Positions 34,142 to 44,001 of a stretch of DNA of 48,943 nucleotides are shown one piece after another (position 1 is the stretch's first letter; each line of letters opens with the position of its first letter). The notes beneath the pieces are model-generated. The model had not been told where the DNA came from. It did no database searches and saw only the letters and a program-made list of their open reading frames with translations. The position numbers and the translations under genes are program-made. Source of the DNA: JAKAXG01 sp035702985 (GTDB taxonomy: Bacteria; Actinomycetota; Acidimicrobiia; Acidimicrobiales; Palsa-688); NCBI GenBank assembly GCA_035702985.1, contig DASSZD010000165.1, positions 1-48,943 of the forward strand, read 5' to 3'.

Positions 34142-35536
34142 TCAGTCGTAGGTGCTGTAGACGGTCTTGGTCTCGGTGAAGAAGTCGATAGCCTGCCGCC
34201 CGCCCTCGGGGAAGGCCCCCGAGCTCGACGCCCGCCATCCGCCGAAGGGAGGGGCCACCCCGTTGCCGGTGGTCTTCCCGTTGATCTTCACCAGCCCGCA
34301 GCGCACGTCGCGGGCGAAGCGGTTGGCGGTGGCCAGGCTGGCCGTGTGGATGGCGGTGACCAATCCGTGACCGTCGGCGTTGATGTCGTGCACCGCCTCT
34401 GCGACCGAGTCCACGGCCACGATGCTGAGTACGGGGCCGAACATCTCCTCGCTGATCAGGCGGTGGCCGGGCGCCACGTCGCCGAACAGGACCGGGGCCA
34501 CCCAGTAGCCGTCGGGGTCCACCCCCTCATCGATGCGGCCTGTGGCCAGCTGCCGGCAGCCGGCGTCGCGGGCGGAGGCGATGACGGCCTCGACACGCGA
34601 CTTCTGCTCCGCGGTGGCAACCGGACCGCAGCTGACGCCAGGTCGATCACCGGGTCCGACCACCATCTCGGCCACCAGGGAGCTCAAGAGCTCCGTCAGC
34701 CGGTCGGCAACGGGCCGTTCGACCAGGACCCGGTCGGTGGCGGTGCATGTCTGGCCGGTCTGGCCGAACGCCGCCTTGGCGATGTCGGACGCAGCCCGTA
34801 CCAGGTCGGCGTCGGCGGCGACCACGGCGGCGTTGCGGCCGCCCAGCTCCATCTGGATCCGGGCGAAGCGGTGGACCGACCCGGCCAGGCGCTCACCGAC
34901 GCCATCGGAGCCGGTGAAGGTCACGGCCCGTACGCGGGGGTCGCCGGCCAGAGCGGCCATGGTGGCCGGGTCGGCGCCCTGGACCAGACCCAGCAGCCCG
35001 GCGGGCAGTCCGGCTTCGGAGATGATCCGGACCAGCGATTCCCCGGTGGCGGCCACCACCGGAGACGGCTTGAACAACGTGGCGTTGCCCACGGCCAGGG
35101 CGGCGGCCAGCTTGCGGGCGGGCAGCGAGAGGGGGAAGTTCCACGGCGTGATGGCGGCGATCACCCCCAACGGAGATCGCAGCGTGTAGGCCGCAGTCCC
35201 GGGCTCCTCCTCGGGGTACTGGGTGCCCTCCACCATGTAGGCGAGCTGGGCGGCGAATGCGAACTGCTCGGCCGACTTGCGGACCTCAACGGTGGCCTCG
35301 GCCACCGTCTTGCCTTCTTCCCGGACGATCAGTCCGACCAGGTCGTCCGAGTGGGCGGCCAGGGCGGCGGCGATGCCGCCCATGACGGCTGCCCGCCGAG
35401 CCGGTGCGGTGCGGGCCCAGGCCAGCTGGGCCTCGACGGCCGAGTCCAGGATCTTGGCGACCTCGTCGGGGGTGGTGCCGGGGACCTCGGCGACCACGTC
35501 GGAGGGGACGGCCGGGTTGACGCTGCGGATGTCCAT
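34142..35536 (-). CDS. NAD(P)-dependent aldehyde dehydrogenase (second of two in the operon)
   Basis: The 464-aa ALDH oxidises aldehydes to acids. Cofactor and catalytic elements: ITPWNFPLSLPARKLAAAL, FTGSDGVGERLAG, general base Glu in MELGGRNAAVV, nucleophile Cys in FGQTGQTCTATDR, and EMFGPVLSIVAVD. It resembles the succinate-/ketoglutarate-semialdehyde group. The ATG at 35536 follows the rubredoxin stop by 2 bp (TAGCCATG). The frame is open into the rubredoxin gene, but that is shadow. Nearest substrate hint: the lyase and CoA transferase upstream. Confidence 0.94.
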   Translation of the reverse strand: MDIRSVNPAVPSDVVAEVPGTTPDEVAKILDSAVEAQLAWARTAPARRAAVMGGIAAALAAHSDDLVGLIVREEGKTVAEATVEVRKSAEQFAFAAQLAYMVEGTQYPEEEPGTAAYTLRSPLGVIAAITPWNFPLSLPARKLAAALAVGNATLFKPSPVVAATGESLVRIISEAGLPAGLLGLVQGADPATMAALAGDPRVRAVTFTGSDGVGERLAGSVHRFARIQMELGGRNAAVVAADADLVRAASDIAKAAFGQTGQTCTATDRVLVERPVADRLTELLSSLVAEMVVGPGDRPGVSCGPVATAEQKSRVEAVIASARDAGCRQLATGRIDEGVDPDGYWVAPVLFGDVAPGHRLISEEMFGPVLSIVAVDSVAEAVHDINADGHGLVTAIHTASLATANRFARDVRCGLVKINGKTTGNGVAPPFGGWRASSSGAFPEGGRQAIDFFTETKTVYSTYD

Positions 35537-35538
35537 GG

Positions 35539-35796
35539 CTAGGCCGCCTCGTCCGGCACGAACATGTCGTTGTCGGCTCCGCACAGCGGGCACCACCGGG
35601 GCGGTTCGGCGCTCTCGTGGACGTAGCCGCAGACGGTGCATCGCCACCGGAAGGTGACGGTGCCGTCCTGGCCCACGAGTTCCTTGACCCCGTCGGACAC
35701 CTGAAGCTCGAAGTCATCGAAGATGATCCGAACTCCCGCCGCTATCTCCTCTGGATCGAGAAGATCCAGCTCCCGCTCAGTCAGTGCTGTGGACAT
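35539..35796 (-). CDS. Rubredoxin-like protein
   Basis: The 85-aa product has a 50-residue N-terminal extension (MSTALTERELDLLDPEEIAA) and a C-terminal rubredoxin-type iron site: CTVCGYVHES ... PPRWCPLCGADNDMF, two CxxC knuckles. One-electron carrier for oxygenases or oxidases. It is coupled to the ALDH (2-bp gap) and separated by 185 bp from the malic enzyme, so an internal promoter is possible. The diiron protein at the head of the operon is a candidate acceptor. Confidence 0.88.
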   Translation of the reverse strand: MSTALTERELDLLDPEEIAAGVRIIFDDFELQVSDGVKELVGQDGTVTFRWRCTVCGYVHESAEPPRWCPLCGADNDMFVPDEAA

Positions 35797-35981
35797 CTAG
35801 CCCGACGGTCCTTCCCTCTCTCCGGCTCGCTCGGGTACCAGACCCCGATGCAGGTCAGCCTTGCAGCCGGGAGCAGGGTGGACAATGAACAGACTGTACG
35901 GAGAGTTCGGGGAGAATCGTGCACCCTGCACAGGGCAGCACCGGGGCTGCGGGGTGTGGTCCGGGTAGCCCGCGGTGGGGG

Positions 35982-37414
<1,433 letters not shown>

Positions 37415-37415
<1 letters not shown>

Positions 37416-37915
37416 CAGCGGGGCCCGTCGGAACCGCTGGATGCGTCGGTGCCGTCCGGGCGGGGCGGGCGGAGGGCGGCCACCAGGGCCACCTCTACCG
37501 GCGCCCCGCCGGGAAGGGAGGTCACCCCGATGGCGGCCCGGGCCGCGGGGGGTCCACCCAGCATCTCCGAGAGCAGCTCCGAGCCGCCGTCGGCCACGGC
37601 GGTGTGGCCGGTGAAGTCCCCGGTGGCGGCGATCCAGACGGTCATGGCCAGCACCCGCTCGATGCCGTCCAGGCCGCCGGCGGCGGCCGCCACCGCCGAC
37701 AGGGCGTTGGCCGTGGCCAGGGCGGCGGCCTCCCGGGCCTGGCCCGGATCCAGGTCGGCGCCCACCTGACCGGTGACCACCAGGGTGCCGTCGCGGCGCG
37801 GGGTCATCCCGGCGGTGTAGGCCACTCCCTGGTGCACGGCCACCGGCTGGTAGTGGCCCTGGGCCACCGGCGGCGGGGGCAGCTCTCTGCGGGCGGGAGG
37901 GAAGCTCCCGGTCAT
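37415..37915 (-). CDS. RidA/YjgF/UK114-family protein
   Basis: The 166-aa RidA-fold protein. Family members hydrolyse reactive imines/enamines to ketones and ammonia. Seen: GVAYTAGMTPRRDGTLVVTGQVG, ATANALSAVAAAAGGLDGIERVL, VWIAATGDFTGHTAVADGGSEL, and PAARAAIGVTSLPGGAPVEVALVA, which keeps an Arg at the active-site position and the C-terminal VEV strand. A 20-residue N-terminal and a short C-terminal tail are extra. Its start overlaps the previous gene by ATGA, and its stop overlaps malic enzyme by one base. It implies an amine- or enamine-containing intermediate in the pathway. Confidence 0.9.
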
Positions 37916-39360
37916 GCCGGCACCACCGCCCCAACGGTGCGGGGATCGGCGGAGGCGATCACGGACCCGCAGGCGTCGCCGCGAACCACCACCTGCTGGG
38001 CGCAGCGCAGCCCGAACGGGCCGACCCGCTCGAGGCGGGACTCCTCCCCGGTCAGAGCCTCGATGTCGTCGGGGGTGAAGCCTTCCTCCACCCGAATGCC
38101 GGCGTCGTCGGGCATGACCTCCCAGCGGGGGGCGACCACCGCGTCAGCCGGCCAGGTCTCGGATCGCATCAGATCGGCCAGCAACTGGGTGTTCCACGGC
38201 ACCTGGTTGATCCCGCCGGGGGTACCGCCCACCGCCACCACCGGCGAGTCGTCCCTCACCATGGCCCAGGCGTGCAGCGTCGTGGCCGGCCGGCGGCCCG
38301 CCTCGGGGAAGTTACGGGATCCGACCCGGCTGGAGAATCCCCGCCCAGCCCGGTTGGCGAGGACCAGGTCCAGGCCCTCGACCACGATGCCGCTGCCGAA
38401 ACGGGGGAACGAGTTGGAGTGGATGACCACGGCCATGTTTCCGTGCCGGTCGGCGCCGCTGACGATCGAGGTACCGCCGTCGGCGAGCGACTCGCCGGTC
38501 CATCTCCGGAACCGGTCCACCGCGTCGGTGACGGCGCGGTAGGTGCGGGCGGTGGACAGGGACCCCAGGTCCCCCAGGCTGCCGATGGAATCGAGCAGGA
38601 CCGGCCCGTGGGTGGGGGCCGGGGTGGCCCACACCCGGTGCCCGCTCACGCGGTGCTCGGGGCAGGTCTGCCAAATGGCGCCTCCGTACTCCTCCAGGTC
38701 GTCCATCTCGAGCACACCGCCCCGGGTGCGGACGGCGTCCACCACTGCCTGGCCCACCGGGCCGGTCATCAGCTCCGCGCCGCGTCCCACCCACTCGCCG
38801 AGGACCTGTGCCAGGCCGGGGAGGCGGGTCACCACCCCCGGGGCGATCGGTGAACCACCGGGCAGGTAGACCGAGCCTCCAGGATTCTGGGCGGTCAGCA
38901 GGGACGTGGACAGCTTGGTCAGGAGGGTGCAGACCTTGGACCAGGCGAAGCCGGTGGTCGCGATGCGGATGGCCCCCTCGGCGTGGCGGGAACGGTCGAA
39001 CACCCCCAGTTCGGAGAGGGCGGCGTAACCGGCGGCGGCGGCCGGTACCCCCACCGAGGTGGGGCCGTCCACCTCCATCCGGCCATCAGCGGCCACCCGT
39101 GACAGTCGGCGGGGGGCGCCCCCAACGGCGATCAGGGCCTCGGGGCGGGGCGCCCCGGCCCGGACCACCAGCGCGATCAGATCGCCGCCCAGCCCACACT
39201 TGGGCGGCAGCAGCACGGTCTCGGCCAGGGCGGCGACGGTGACCGCGTCGAACACGTTGCCTCCGGCCCGGAGGCACTCGGCCCCCAGGGCGGCAGCCAG
39301 GGGGGCGGCGGCGGCCACTACCCCGTGGGGGCTGCGGCCGGTGCACTGCTCGGCCACCAC
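37912..39360 (-). CDS. Gamma-glutamyltransferase-family (Ntn-hydrolase) protein
   Basis: About 482 aa, shorter than secreted GGTs (about 550-580) and without a signal peptide. Family features: HGVVAAAAPLAAALGAECLRAGGNVFDAVTVAALAE (quoted as short blocks: GVVAAAAPLAAALG, AGGNVFDAVTVAAL), PPKCGLGGDLIALV, and the small-subunit start region GGTSIVSGADRHGNMAVV with SNSFPRFGSGI. The nucleophile Thr is present, but the usual THxSVVD reads TSIVSGAD. It probably hydrolyses an amide, perhaps gamma-glutamylated. GTG 39360 is my best start; there is no ATG between the ALDH stop and the homology. Confidence 0.82.
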   Translation of the reverse strand: MVAEQCTGRSPHGVVAAAAPLAAALGAECLRAGGNVFDAVTVAALAETVLLPPKCGLGGDLIALVVRAGAPRPEALIAVGGAPRRLSRVAADGRMEVDGPTSVGVPAAAAGYAALSELGVFDRSRHAEGAIRIATTGFAWSKVCTLLTKLSTSLLTAQNPGGSVYLPGGSPIAPGVVTRLPGLAQVLGEWVGRGAELMTGPVGQAVVDAVRTRGGVLEMDDLEEYGGAIWQTCPEHRVSGHRVWATPAPTHGPVLLDSIGSLGDLGSLSTARTYRAVTDAVDRFRRWTGESLADGGTSIVSGADRHGNMAVVIHSNSFPRFGSGIVVEGLDLVLANRAGRGFSSRVGSRNFPEAGRRPATTLHAWAMVRDDSPVVAVGGTPGGINQVPWNTQLLADLMRSETWPADAVVAPRWEVMPDDAGIRVEEGFTPDDIEALTGEESRLERVGPFGLRCAQQVVVRGDACGSVIASADPRTVGAVVPA

Positions 39361-39407
39361 GGCCCGCAGCTGGGCCCACCCCGGGGCGGCCGCCGGGCGG
39401 CCGTCGA

Positions 39408-40910
39408 TCAGCGCTTGCGGTGCAGGTCCACCCAAACCGTCCTCCGATCGGTGAAGTTCTCGAGGGCGCTGGAGCCCAGGTCGCGCCCGACGCCGGAGTC
39501 GCCGCCCAGGCCTCCCCACGGCAGCCGGTTGTCGGTATGACCGTACGTGTTCACCCACACGGTGCCGGCCCGGATCCGGTCGGCGACGGTGTGCGCACGG
39601 GCCAGGTCGTTGGTCCACACCGCGGCTGCCAGGGTGTAGGGCGAGTCATTGGCCATGGCCACCGCCTCCTCCTCGGTGGAGAACGTCATAACCGACACCA
39701 CCGGGCCGAAGATCTCCTCCCGGCCGACGACCATCTGGTTGTCCACACCGGAGAACACGGTGGGGGCCACGTAGTAGCCGGGGCCGGAAAGGCGGCGTCC
39801 CCCGGAGCGCAGTACGGCGCCCTCGCCGATGCCCTGCTCGACGTAGCCGAGCACCCGGTCCATCTGGCGCTGGGAGATGAGCGGCCCGAGGTAGGTGTCA
39901 GCGGCGGAGGGGTCACCAACACGCAGGTTGGAGGACCGCTCCACCAGCCGGTCGGTGAACTCCTCGGCGATGCGCTCGTGGACCAGCACCCGGGTGCCGG
40001 CCGAGCAGACCTGCCCGCTGTTGAAGAACACCCCGGCGGCGGCCGCCTTGACGGCGGAGTCGAGATCGGCGTCGTCGAAGACGACGTTCGGCGACTTACC
40101 GCCCAGTTCCAGGGTGATGCGAGGCACGTTGGGCGCCGCTTTTTCCATGATCAGCTTGCCGACCCCGGGGGACCCGGTGAAGGTGATCTTGTCGATGCCG
40201 GGGTGGGTCACCAGCGCCATCCCGGCACCGGGGCCGGGCCCGGGCAGGATGTTCAGTACCCCGGGGGGCAGGCCGGCCTCCAGGGCCAGCTCCCCCAGCC
40301 GCAGCGCCGACAGCGGCGTCTCGGCGGCGGGTTTCATGACCATGACGCACCCGCAGGCCAGGGCCGGGGCGATCTTCCACATGGCGTTCATGAGCGGGAA
40401 GTTCCACGGGACGATCCCGGCAACCACCCCGACCGGCACCCGCTTCACGTAGGTGAGGGCGTCGGGCCGCACCGGCACCACCTCCCCGGTGATCTTGTCG
40501 CACCACCCGGCGTAGTAGTCCAGGCAGTCGATCACGGTGGGCATGTCCTGGCGGCGCACCGCCGCCAGGGGCTTACCGGCGTCGAGCGACTCCAGGCGGA
40601 CCAGTTCCTCCTCGTGGGCGCGGAGCAGGCCGACCAGGCGGCGCAGCATCCGGCCCCGCTCGGAGGCCCGCATGTTCGGCCAGGGGCCGTCCTCGAAGGC
40701 GGCCCGGGCGGCCCGCACGGCCAGGTCGACGTCCCGGCCGTCGGGTTCGGGCAGCTCGGCGATCACCTCCTCGGTCGCCGGGTTGATGGTGGCGTAGCTG
40801 GCCCCCGAGACCGATTCCCGCCACTCACCGCCGATGAGCAGCTTGAGGGTGGGCAGCCGGACGGTGCCGGGACCGCCGGCGGTCGGCGGGGAGGGCTGCG
40901 TGACGGTCAT
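39408..40910 (-). CDS. NAD(P)-dependent aldehyde dehydrogenase (first of two in the operon)
   Basis: The 500-aa betaine-/phenylacetaldehyde-type ALDH: LFKIGG-like opening LLIGGEWRESVSG, VPWNFPLMNAMWKIAPAL, FTGSPGVGKLI, base Glu in LELGGKSPNVV, nucleophile Cys in FFNSGQVCSAGTR, EEIFGPVVSVMTF and PWGGLGGDSGVGRDLG near the end. It starts at ATG 40910, overlapping the CoA-transferase stop by one base. In the proposed pathway it would oxidise the aldehyde released by the lyase. Confidence 0.95.
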   Translation of the reverse strand: MTVTQPSPPTAGGPGTVRLPTLKLLIGGEWRESVSGASYATINPATEEVIAELPEPDGRDVDLAVRAARAAFEDGPWPNMRASERGRMLRRLVGLLRAHEEELVRLESLDAGKPLAAVRRQDMPTVIDCLDYYAGWCDKITGEVVPVRPDALTYVKRVPVGVVAGIVPWNFPLMNAMWKIAPALACGCVMVMKPAAETPLSALRLGELALEAGLPPGVLNILPGPGPGAGMALVTHPGIDKITFTGSPGVGKLIMEKAAPNVPRITLELGGKSPNVVFDDADLDSAVKAAAAGVFFNSGQVCSAGTRVLVHERIAEEFTDRLVERSSNLRVGDPSAADTYLGPLISQRQMDRVLGYVEQGIGEGAVLRSGGRRLSGPGYYVAPTVFSGVDNQMVVGREEIFGPVVSVMTFSTEEEAVAMANDSPYTLAAAVWTNDLARAHTVADRIRAGTVWVNTYGHTDNRLPWGGLGGDSGVGRDLGSSALENFTDRRTVWVDLHRKR

Positions 40911-42208
40911 CAGATGGCCCCGGCCTCCTGCAGGCCGGCGATGCGTTCCTCGTCGAGGCCGAGGACGCCGCGCAGGATCTCGGTGGTGTGCTCGCCGAGG
41001 AGGGGGGCGGCGCGGTACTCGACCGGGGAGTCCGACAGCTGCAGCGGGCACCCGACGGTCATGTACTCGCCCCGCTCGGGGTGCTTGACGGCGGCCACCA
41101 TCTGGCGGTCGCGCAGGGCCTCGTCGTTGATCAGCTCGGAGGTGTCGAGAACCGGCCCGCACGGGACATCTATGGCGTTGCAGCGCTCGTAGACCTCGAA
41201 CTTGGTGAGGGTGCTGGTCCAGTCCTCGATCGTGGCGAACACCTCTGGCAGCCGCTTCAGCCGGGCTGCGGGAGTGGCGAAGTCGGGGTTCTCGATCAGC
41301 TCCGGTCGGCCCATCTCCTGGCACAGAGGCGCCCAGATCTGGGGCTGGATGATCAGGTAGACGAAGTCGTTGGGACCGCCGGGCGCGCAGCGCAGGGCGG
41401 CGCCCGGGTGGCCCCCGCCGGAGGCGTTGCCGGAGCGGGGCACGGCACCGGTGCTGCTCTGCACCGGGTACTCGCCCAAGGGCCCGGATTCGAGGCGCTG
41501 CTGGTCTCGCAGCTTGACCCGGCACAGGTTCAGCACCGAGTCCTGCATGGCGCACAACACCCGCTGGCCCCGGCCGGTGTGCATCTCGCGCTGCAGGAGG
41601 GCGGCCATGATGGCGGCGGCCAGGTGCACCCCGGTACCGGAGTCGCCGATCTGGGCGCCGGTCACCATGGGTACGCCGCCTGGTTCGCCGGTGGTGCTCA
41701 TGGAGCCGCCCATGGCCTGGGCGATGGGCTCGTAGGCCTTGGCATCGACGAAACGGCCCGAACCGAAACCCTTGACCGATGCGTAGACCAGCCGGGGATG
41801 GCGACGGTGCAGTTCCTCCCAGCTGAACCCGAGACGATCGAGGACGCCGGGTCCGAAGTTCTCGACCAGCACGTCCGCCTTGGCCAGCAGATCGTGCAGC
41901 AGACCCCGCCCCTCCTCTGACTTCAGGTTGATCGTGATGGACCGCTTGTTGCTGTTGAGCATCGTGAAGTACAGGCTGTCCACGCCGTCCATGTCACGCA
42001 GCTGCTGGCGGGTGATGTCACCGCGCCCGGGGACCTCCACCTTCCACACGTCGGCTCCCAGCCAGGCCAGGAGCTGTGTGCAGGAGGGCCCGGACTGGAC
42101 GTGGGTCATGTCCACGATCCGGATCCCCTCGAGCGCCCTCCGGTCGCCGTGGTCCGGGAACCCGGACCCCGCCTCGTCCGGACCGGGCGGAACTTGCGTG
42201 TCGCTCAC
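40910..42208 (-). CDS. Formyl-CoA:acid CoA-transferase-like family III (CaiB/BaiF) protein
   Basis: The 432-aa class III CoA-transferase. It closely follows formyl-CoA:oxalate CoA-transferase landmarks: HVQSGPSCTQLLAWLGAD, LYFTMLNSNKRSIT, AMQDSVLNLCRVKLRDQQR, GNASGGGHPGAAL (glycine loop, one Gly to Ser) and AAPLLGEHTTEIL. The nucleophilic Asp is D189 in GDSGTG. A 25-residue N-terminal extension is extra. It should pass CoA between formyl-CoA and a carboxylic acid. GTG 42208 has GAGGAGGGG upstream. The partner here is a lyase-like ThDP enzyme rather than a clear oxalyl-CoA decarboxylase, so the acid may not be oxalate. Confidence 0.93.
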   Translation of the reverse strand: MSDTQVPPGPDEAGSGFPDHGDRRALEGIRIVDMTHVQSGPSCTQLLAWLGADVWKVEVPGRGDITRQQLRDMDGVDSLYFTMLNSNKRSITINLKSEEGRGLLHDLLAKADVLVENFGPGVLDRLGFSWEELHRRHPRLVYASVKGFGSGRFVDAKAYEPIAQAMGGSMSTTGEPGGVPMVTGAQIGDSGTGVHLAAAIMAALLQREMHTGRGQRVLCAMQDSVLNLCRVKLRDQQRLESGPLGEYPVQSSTGAVPRSGNASGGGHPGAALRCAPGGPNDFVYLIIQPQIWAPLCQEMGRPELIENPDFATPAARLKRLPEVFATIEDWTSTLTKFEVYERCNAIDVPCGPVLDTSELINDEALRDRQMVAAVKHPERGEYMTVGCPLQLSDSPVEYRAAPLLGEHTTEILRGVLGLDEERIAGLQEAGAI

Positions 42209-42221
42209 GGTTGTCCCCTCC

Positions 42222-43937
42222 TCACTTGTACATGGTCTGGTTCTGGGTGCCGGGTGCGTAGGCGTCGGGATCGAGCCACACGTTGATCACCGCGCAGGTC
42301 CCCGCCTGGCGGGCCCGCTCCAGCGCCGGGGCCAGGTCCTCCGGCCGCCGTACCGCCTCCCCGTAGATGCCGAGCATGTCGGCGAACTTCTCGAAGTGGA
42401 CGTCGCCCAGGTAGTTGGCCACCGCCCCCCGCTCGGCCCCGTACTTCTGGATCTGCCCGCAGCGGATCTGGTTCATGTACGAGTTGTTACCGACGATTGC
42501 AATGTAGGGCAGGTCGAAGCGGACGGCGGTCTGGATGTCGAAGGCGGTCATGGCGAAGGAGCCGTCACCGAAGAGGGCGACCACCTCCCGGTCCGGGTGG
42601 GCCAGCTTGGCGGCCATGGCGAACCCGGTGCCTACGCCGAGGGTGCCGAGCGGGCCGGGGTCCATCCAGGCACCCGGTGACTTGGGCTGGATGACGTTGC
42701 CGGCGAATGTGACCACGTCCCCGCCGTCACCGACGAAGATGGACTCCTCGGTGAGGAACCGGTCGATCTCGTAGGCCAGCCGATAGGGGTGGATGGGGTT
42801 CTGGTCGTTGCGCAGCTCGGGGAGCCGGCGCTCCACCAGCTGACGCTCCTGACCCCGTAGCTGCTCGATCCAGCGGTTGCGGGCGTCCTTCTGGGCGGCG
42901 CCCAGCGGGCCGGCCGCGGCGGTGACTGCGCTCAGGATGGCCCCCACGTCACCGACCAGGCCCAGGTCCACGTCCCGGTTGCGGCCCACGGTGGTGAAGC
43001 CCATGTCGATCTGGACCACGGTGGGGGCCTTGATGCTGGCTCCGTAACGGAGCCGGAAGTCGAACGGGGTGCCGACCACCACCACCAGGTCGGCCTCGGC
43101 GAAGGCAGCCCGGCGGGTGAGCTGGAAGTGCAGCGGGTGACCGGGGGGCAGGGTGCCCCTGGCCGCCCCGTTCATGTACACGGGGACCTGCAGGGCGTCG
43201 GCGAACTCGAGGGCCGCCTCGCTGGCCCGGCAGGTCCACACCTGCTGGCCGAACAGCACGCACGGCCGTTCGGCCTCCTGCAGCAGCCGGGCCAGGCGGG
43301 CCACGTCGTCGGGGTCGCCGATGGACCGGGTGGACGCCCGGTTGCGGCCGGCGGCCGGCACCCGGGCCGCCGAGAGGGGCACCTTGCGGTCCAGGATGTC
43401 CCGGGGTACCTCCAGGTAGGACGGGCCGAACGCCCCGGCGAAGGCCTCCCGGGCGGCCATGGTCACGAAGTCAGCCACCCGGGTGGTGTCGGGGACCGTG
43501 GAGGCGAACTTGGTGATGGGTCGCATCATGTCCACGTGGGCCAGGTCCTGCAGGCCGCCCATGCGGTGCTGGCTGAGGGCGGCCTGGCCGCCGACGAGCA
43601 GCATGGGGCTCTCGGCTCGCAGGGCATTGGCCACCCCGGTCACCGCGTTGGTGGTGCCCGGGCCGGCCGTGACCACTGCGCAGCCCAGCCGCCCGGTCAT
43701 GCGGGCGTAGCCGTCGGCGGCGTGCGCCGCCACCTGCTCGTGGCGCACATCGATGATGCGGATGCCTTCGTCCAGGCAGCCGTCGTAGACGTCGGAGATG
43801 TGGCCACCGCACAAGGTGAAGATGGTGTCCACGCCCTCGTTCCTGAGGGCCCGGGCCAGAAGATGGCCCCCCGATACCGCAGCATCGGCCGGGTCGGGGT
43901 CTCTCCCCCCGCCCGTACCGTGACCATCCGACGCCAT
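42222..43937 (-). CDS. ThDP-dependent enzyme, 2-hydroxyacyl-CoA lyase (ILVBL/HACL2) type
   Basis: The 571-aa member of the acetolactate synthase/oxalyl-CoA decarboxylase/HACL superfamily. ThDP activation Glu67 in DVRHEQVAAHAADGYAR; central-domain VVGTPFDFRLRYG; ThDP-binding GDGSFAMTAFDIQTAVRF ending near GNNSYMN. Details such as TIFTLCGGHISDVYDG, AVVTAGPGTTNAVTGVANAL and MDPGPLGTLGVGTGFAMAAK match the ILVBL/2-hydroxyacyl-CoA-lyase-2 group better than oxalyl-CoA decarboxylase. Lyases of this type cleave 2-hydroxyacyl-CoA into an aldehyde or ketone plus formyl-CoA. ATG 43937 has AGGGGAG upstream. 13 bp before the CoA-transferase gene. An acetolactate-synthase-like activity is the main alternative. 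Confidence 0.9.
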   Translation of the reverse strand: MASDGHGTGGGRDPDPADAAVSGGHLLARALRNEGVDTIFTLCGGHISDVYDGCLDEGIRIIDVRHEQVAAHAADGYARMTGRLGCAVVTAGPGTTNAVTGVANALRAESPMLLVGGQAALSQHRMGGLQDLAHVDMMRPITKFASTVPDTTRVADFVTMAAREAFAGAFGPSYLEVPRDILDRKVPLSAARVPAAGRNRASTRSIGDPDDVARLARLLQEAERPCVLFGQQVWTCRASEAALEFADALQVPVYMNGAARGTLPPGHPLHFQLTRRAAFAEADLVVVVGTPFDFRLRYGASIKAPTVVQIDMGFTTVGRNRDVDLGLVGDVGAILSAVTAAAGPLGAAQKDARNRWIEQLRGQERQLVERRLPELRNDQNPIHPYRLAYEIDRFLTEESIFVGDGGDVVTFAGNVIQPKSPGAWMDPGPLGTLGVGTGFAMAAKLAHPDREVVALFGDGSFAMTAFDIQTAVRFDLPYIAIVGNNSYMNQIRCGQIQKYGAERGAVANYLGDVHFEKFADMLGIYGEAVRRPEDLAPALERARQAGTCAVINVWLDPDAYAPGTQNQTMYK

Positions 43938-44001
43938 AACGAACTCCCCTCTTCCTTTTTCCTGCTCGAACTGTCCGGTGGATGCGGGTACGGAGCTGGG
44001 A

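Noticed and set aside
32750..35542. Plus-strand open frame of 930 codons across the Etf, GlcG and ALDH genes
   Set aside because: No family motif; Gly/His/Val-rich shadow of three real minus-strand genes with ribosome sites and short gaps.
40910..43937. Simple oxalate degradation module (oxalyl-CoA decarboxylase plus formyl-CoA transferase)
   Set aside because: The transferase fits, but the ThDP enzyme has ILVBL/HACL2-type motifs and the operon contains many genes not needed for oxalate. Kept only as an alternative.
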